A DNA stretch of 5,774 nt. Origin: Syntrophobacterales bacterium. Its GTDB lineage: Bacteria; Desulfobacterota; Syntrophobacteria; BM002. Each line of letters starts with the position of its first letter. Positions within the stretch are counted from its first letter, which is position 1. The stretch lies in assembly GCA_030613915.1 (NCBI GenBank), contig JAUWKY010000173.1:1-5774 (forward strand), read 5' to 3'. The notes below the pieces were generated by a model. It was given only the letters and a program-made list of their open reading frames with translations. It searched no databases and was not told the DNA's origin. Shown one piece after another: positions 5,227-5,774 of this stretch. The position numbers and the translations under genes are program-made.

Positions 5227-5419
5227 CCCGAATATTTCATGAATCACTTGCTACGACCACGGATATGGCCGTCCTCCCTGGCGTCCTCTGGTGTCGGACC
5301 CTGCGACGTACCGTTCAGGTACGCCTCGGAACCAATCCCGCGGGACCGCGGGCCGAGTTGCCCGGTGGCACGCCCATCTTCGTGTCCTCGCGACACCAAT
5401 TCATGAAATATCCGGGCTA
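5224..5419 (+). repeat. MITE-like palindromic element, copy C (at the PilZ stop codon)
   Basis: This 196-bp copy is in the same orientation as the one at 2707. The left end differs from consensus at one base (GCCCGAATATTT), the right end is perfect, and TA is present at both ends. It overlaps the PilZ gene by the stop codon only. It keeps the GC-rich segment (5337-5353) that the copy upstream of radA has lost. The element could fold into a long hairpin in the PilZ mRNA 3' end, but no T-run follows, so it is not a standard terminator. Confidence 0.85.
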
Positions 5420-5774
5420 GGTCACTCTTTCCGCACCTTGGGGGAGAATCTCATCCTCATCCTAGGTTCTCGTCTTAACTCCCACGAAATATTGTGCCAA
5501 AGTGAAATCCAGTCGAGTGTGAATTAAGGGATGTAATACAAACTTCGGTAATGATCGAAATACCTTTACGTATCTCATCACCAAGAAAAGTCACATCTCC
5601 TTCTCATACCTATAATTCTGGCCAAGTTTAGGTAGTGGCAAGATACCTAAAATCTTGAGACAGAGAACTCCACATCAACATCTTGCGGTAGTCTGCGCGC
5701 TACCACAAGCTACCTCACACGTTGTTTCATTGCGGCCAGTGTGGTTCATAACAAGCGCTTGGATACAATCTGCT
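5420..5774. other. Terminal stretch without a recognisable gene
   Basis: No open frame of useful length and no tRNA or rRNA is seen on either strand. The only structure found is the hairpin at 5624-5657. It may be a leader or spacer of a gene beyond the window. Confidence 0.4.
5624..5657. repeat. Small inverted repeat / hairpin
   Basis: TTTAGGTA (5627-5634) and TACCTAAA (5644-5651) are perfect inverted arms around a 9-nt loop. The stem can extend through CAAG (5623-5626) and CTTG (5654-5657) with a 2-nt bulge. No T-run follows on either strand, so it is not an obvious terminator. It could be an operator or RNA element; function unknown. Confidence 0.4.

Noticed and set aside
1649..5419. CRISPR-like array formed by the three repeats
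   Set aside because: The units are nearly 200 bp, kilobases apart, in mixed orientation and separated by genes; they behave as dispersed elements.

Overview
The window looks like chromosomal DNA from a Gram-negative bacterium, most plausibly a Desulfobacterota (deltaproteobacterial) lineage. That placement is an inference: BamD implies an outer membrane, the Rho N-terminus resembles those I recall from that group, and a PilZ protein sits beside radA. It cannot be proven without a search.

Layout. Three housekeeping genes lie on the minus strand: the 5' end of rho (1-180, cut by the window edge), bamD (917-1627) and trxA (1997-2326). Two genes lie on the plus strand: radA (2910-4274) and a PilZ-domain gene (4744-5226). 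trxA and radA are divergent across a gap of about 580 bp. The last 350 bp hold no recognisable gene. The stretch between rho and bamD carries one unrecognised reading frame (265-609, with an in-frame TGA just before it) that may be a gene remnant.

The genes do not form one pathway. Rho ends transcription, BamD helps insert outer-membrane proteins, TrxA keeps cytoplasmic thiols reduced, RadA processes recombination intermediates, and the PilZ protein probably senses cyclic-di-GMP. trxA has a good sigma70-type promoter and a downstream hairpin that probably ends its transcript before bamD.

The notable content is between the genes. A family of 184-196 bp palindromic, MITE-like elements occurs three times (1649-1842 inverted, 2707-2890, 5224-5419). 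Each has about 19-bp terminal inverted repeats starting GCCCGGATATTTCATG and is flanked by TA on both sides. Two copies lie 21 and 19 bp before the start codons of bamD and radA, in the same polarity relative to those genes. The third sits on the stop codon of the PilZ gene, and both the present and the inferred pre-insertion sequence read TAG there. A second, unrelated inverted-repeat element (711-912) lies just after bamD and contains a likely terminator. Two further repeats are a nested palindrome (2552-2616) and an AT-rich repeat/fold-back (4385-4493). I see no defence system, CRISPR array, tRNA, rRNA or transposase gene.
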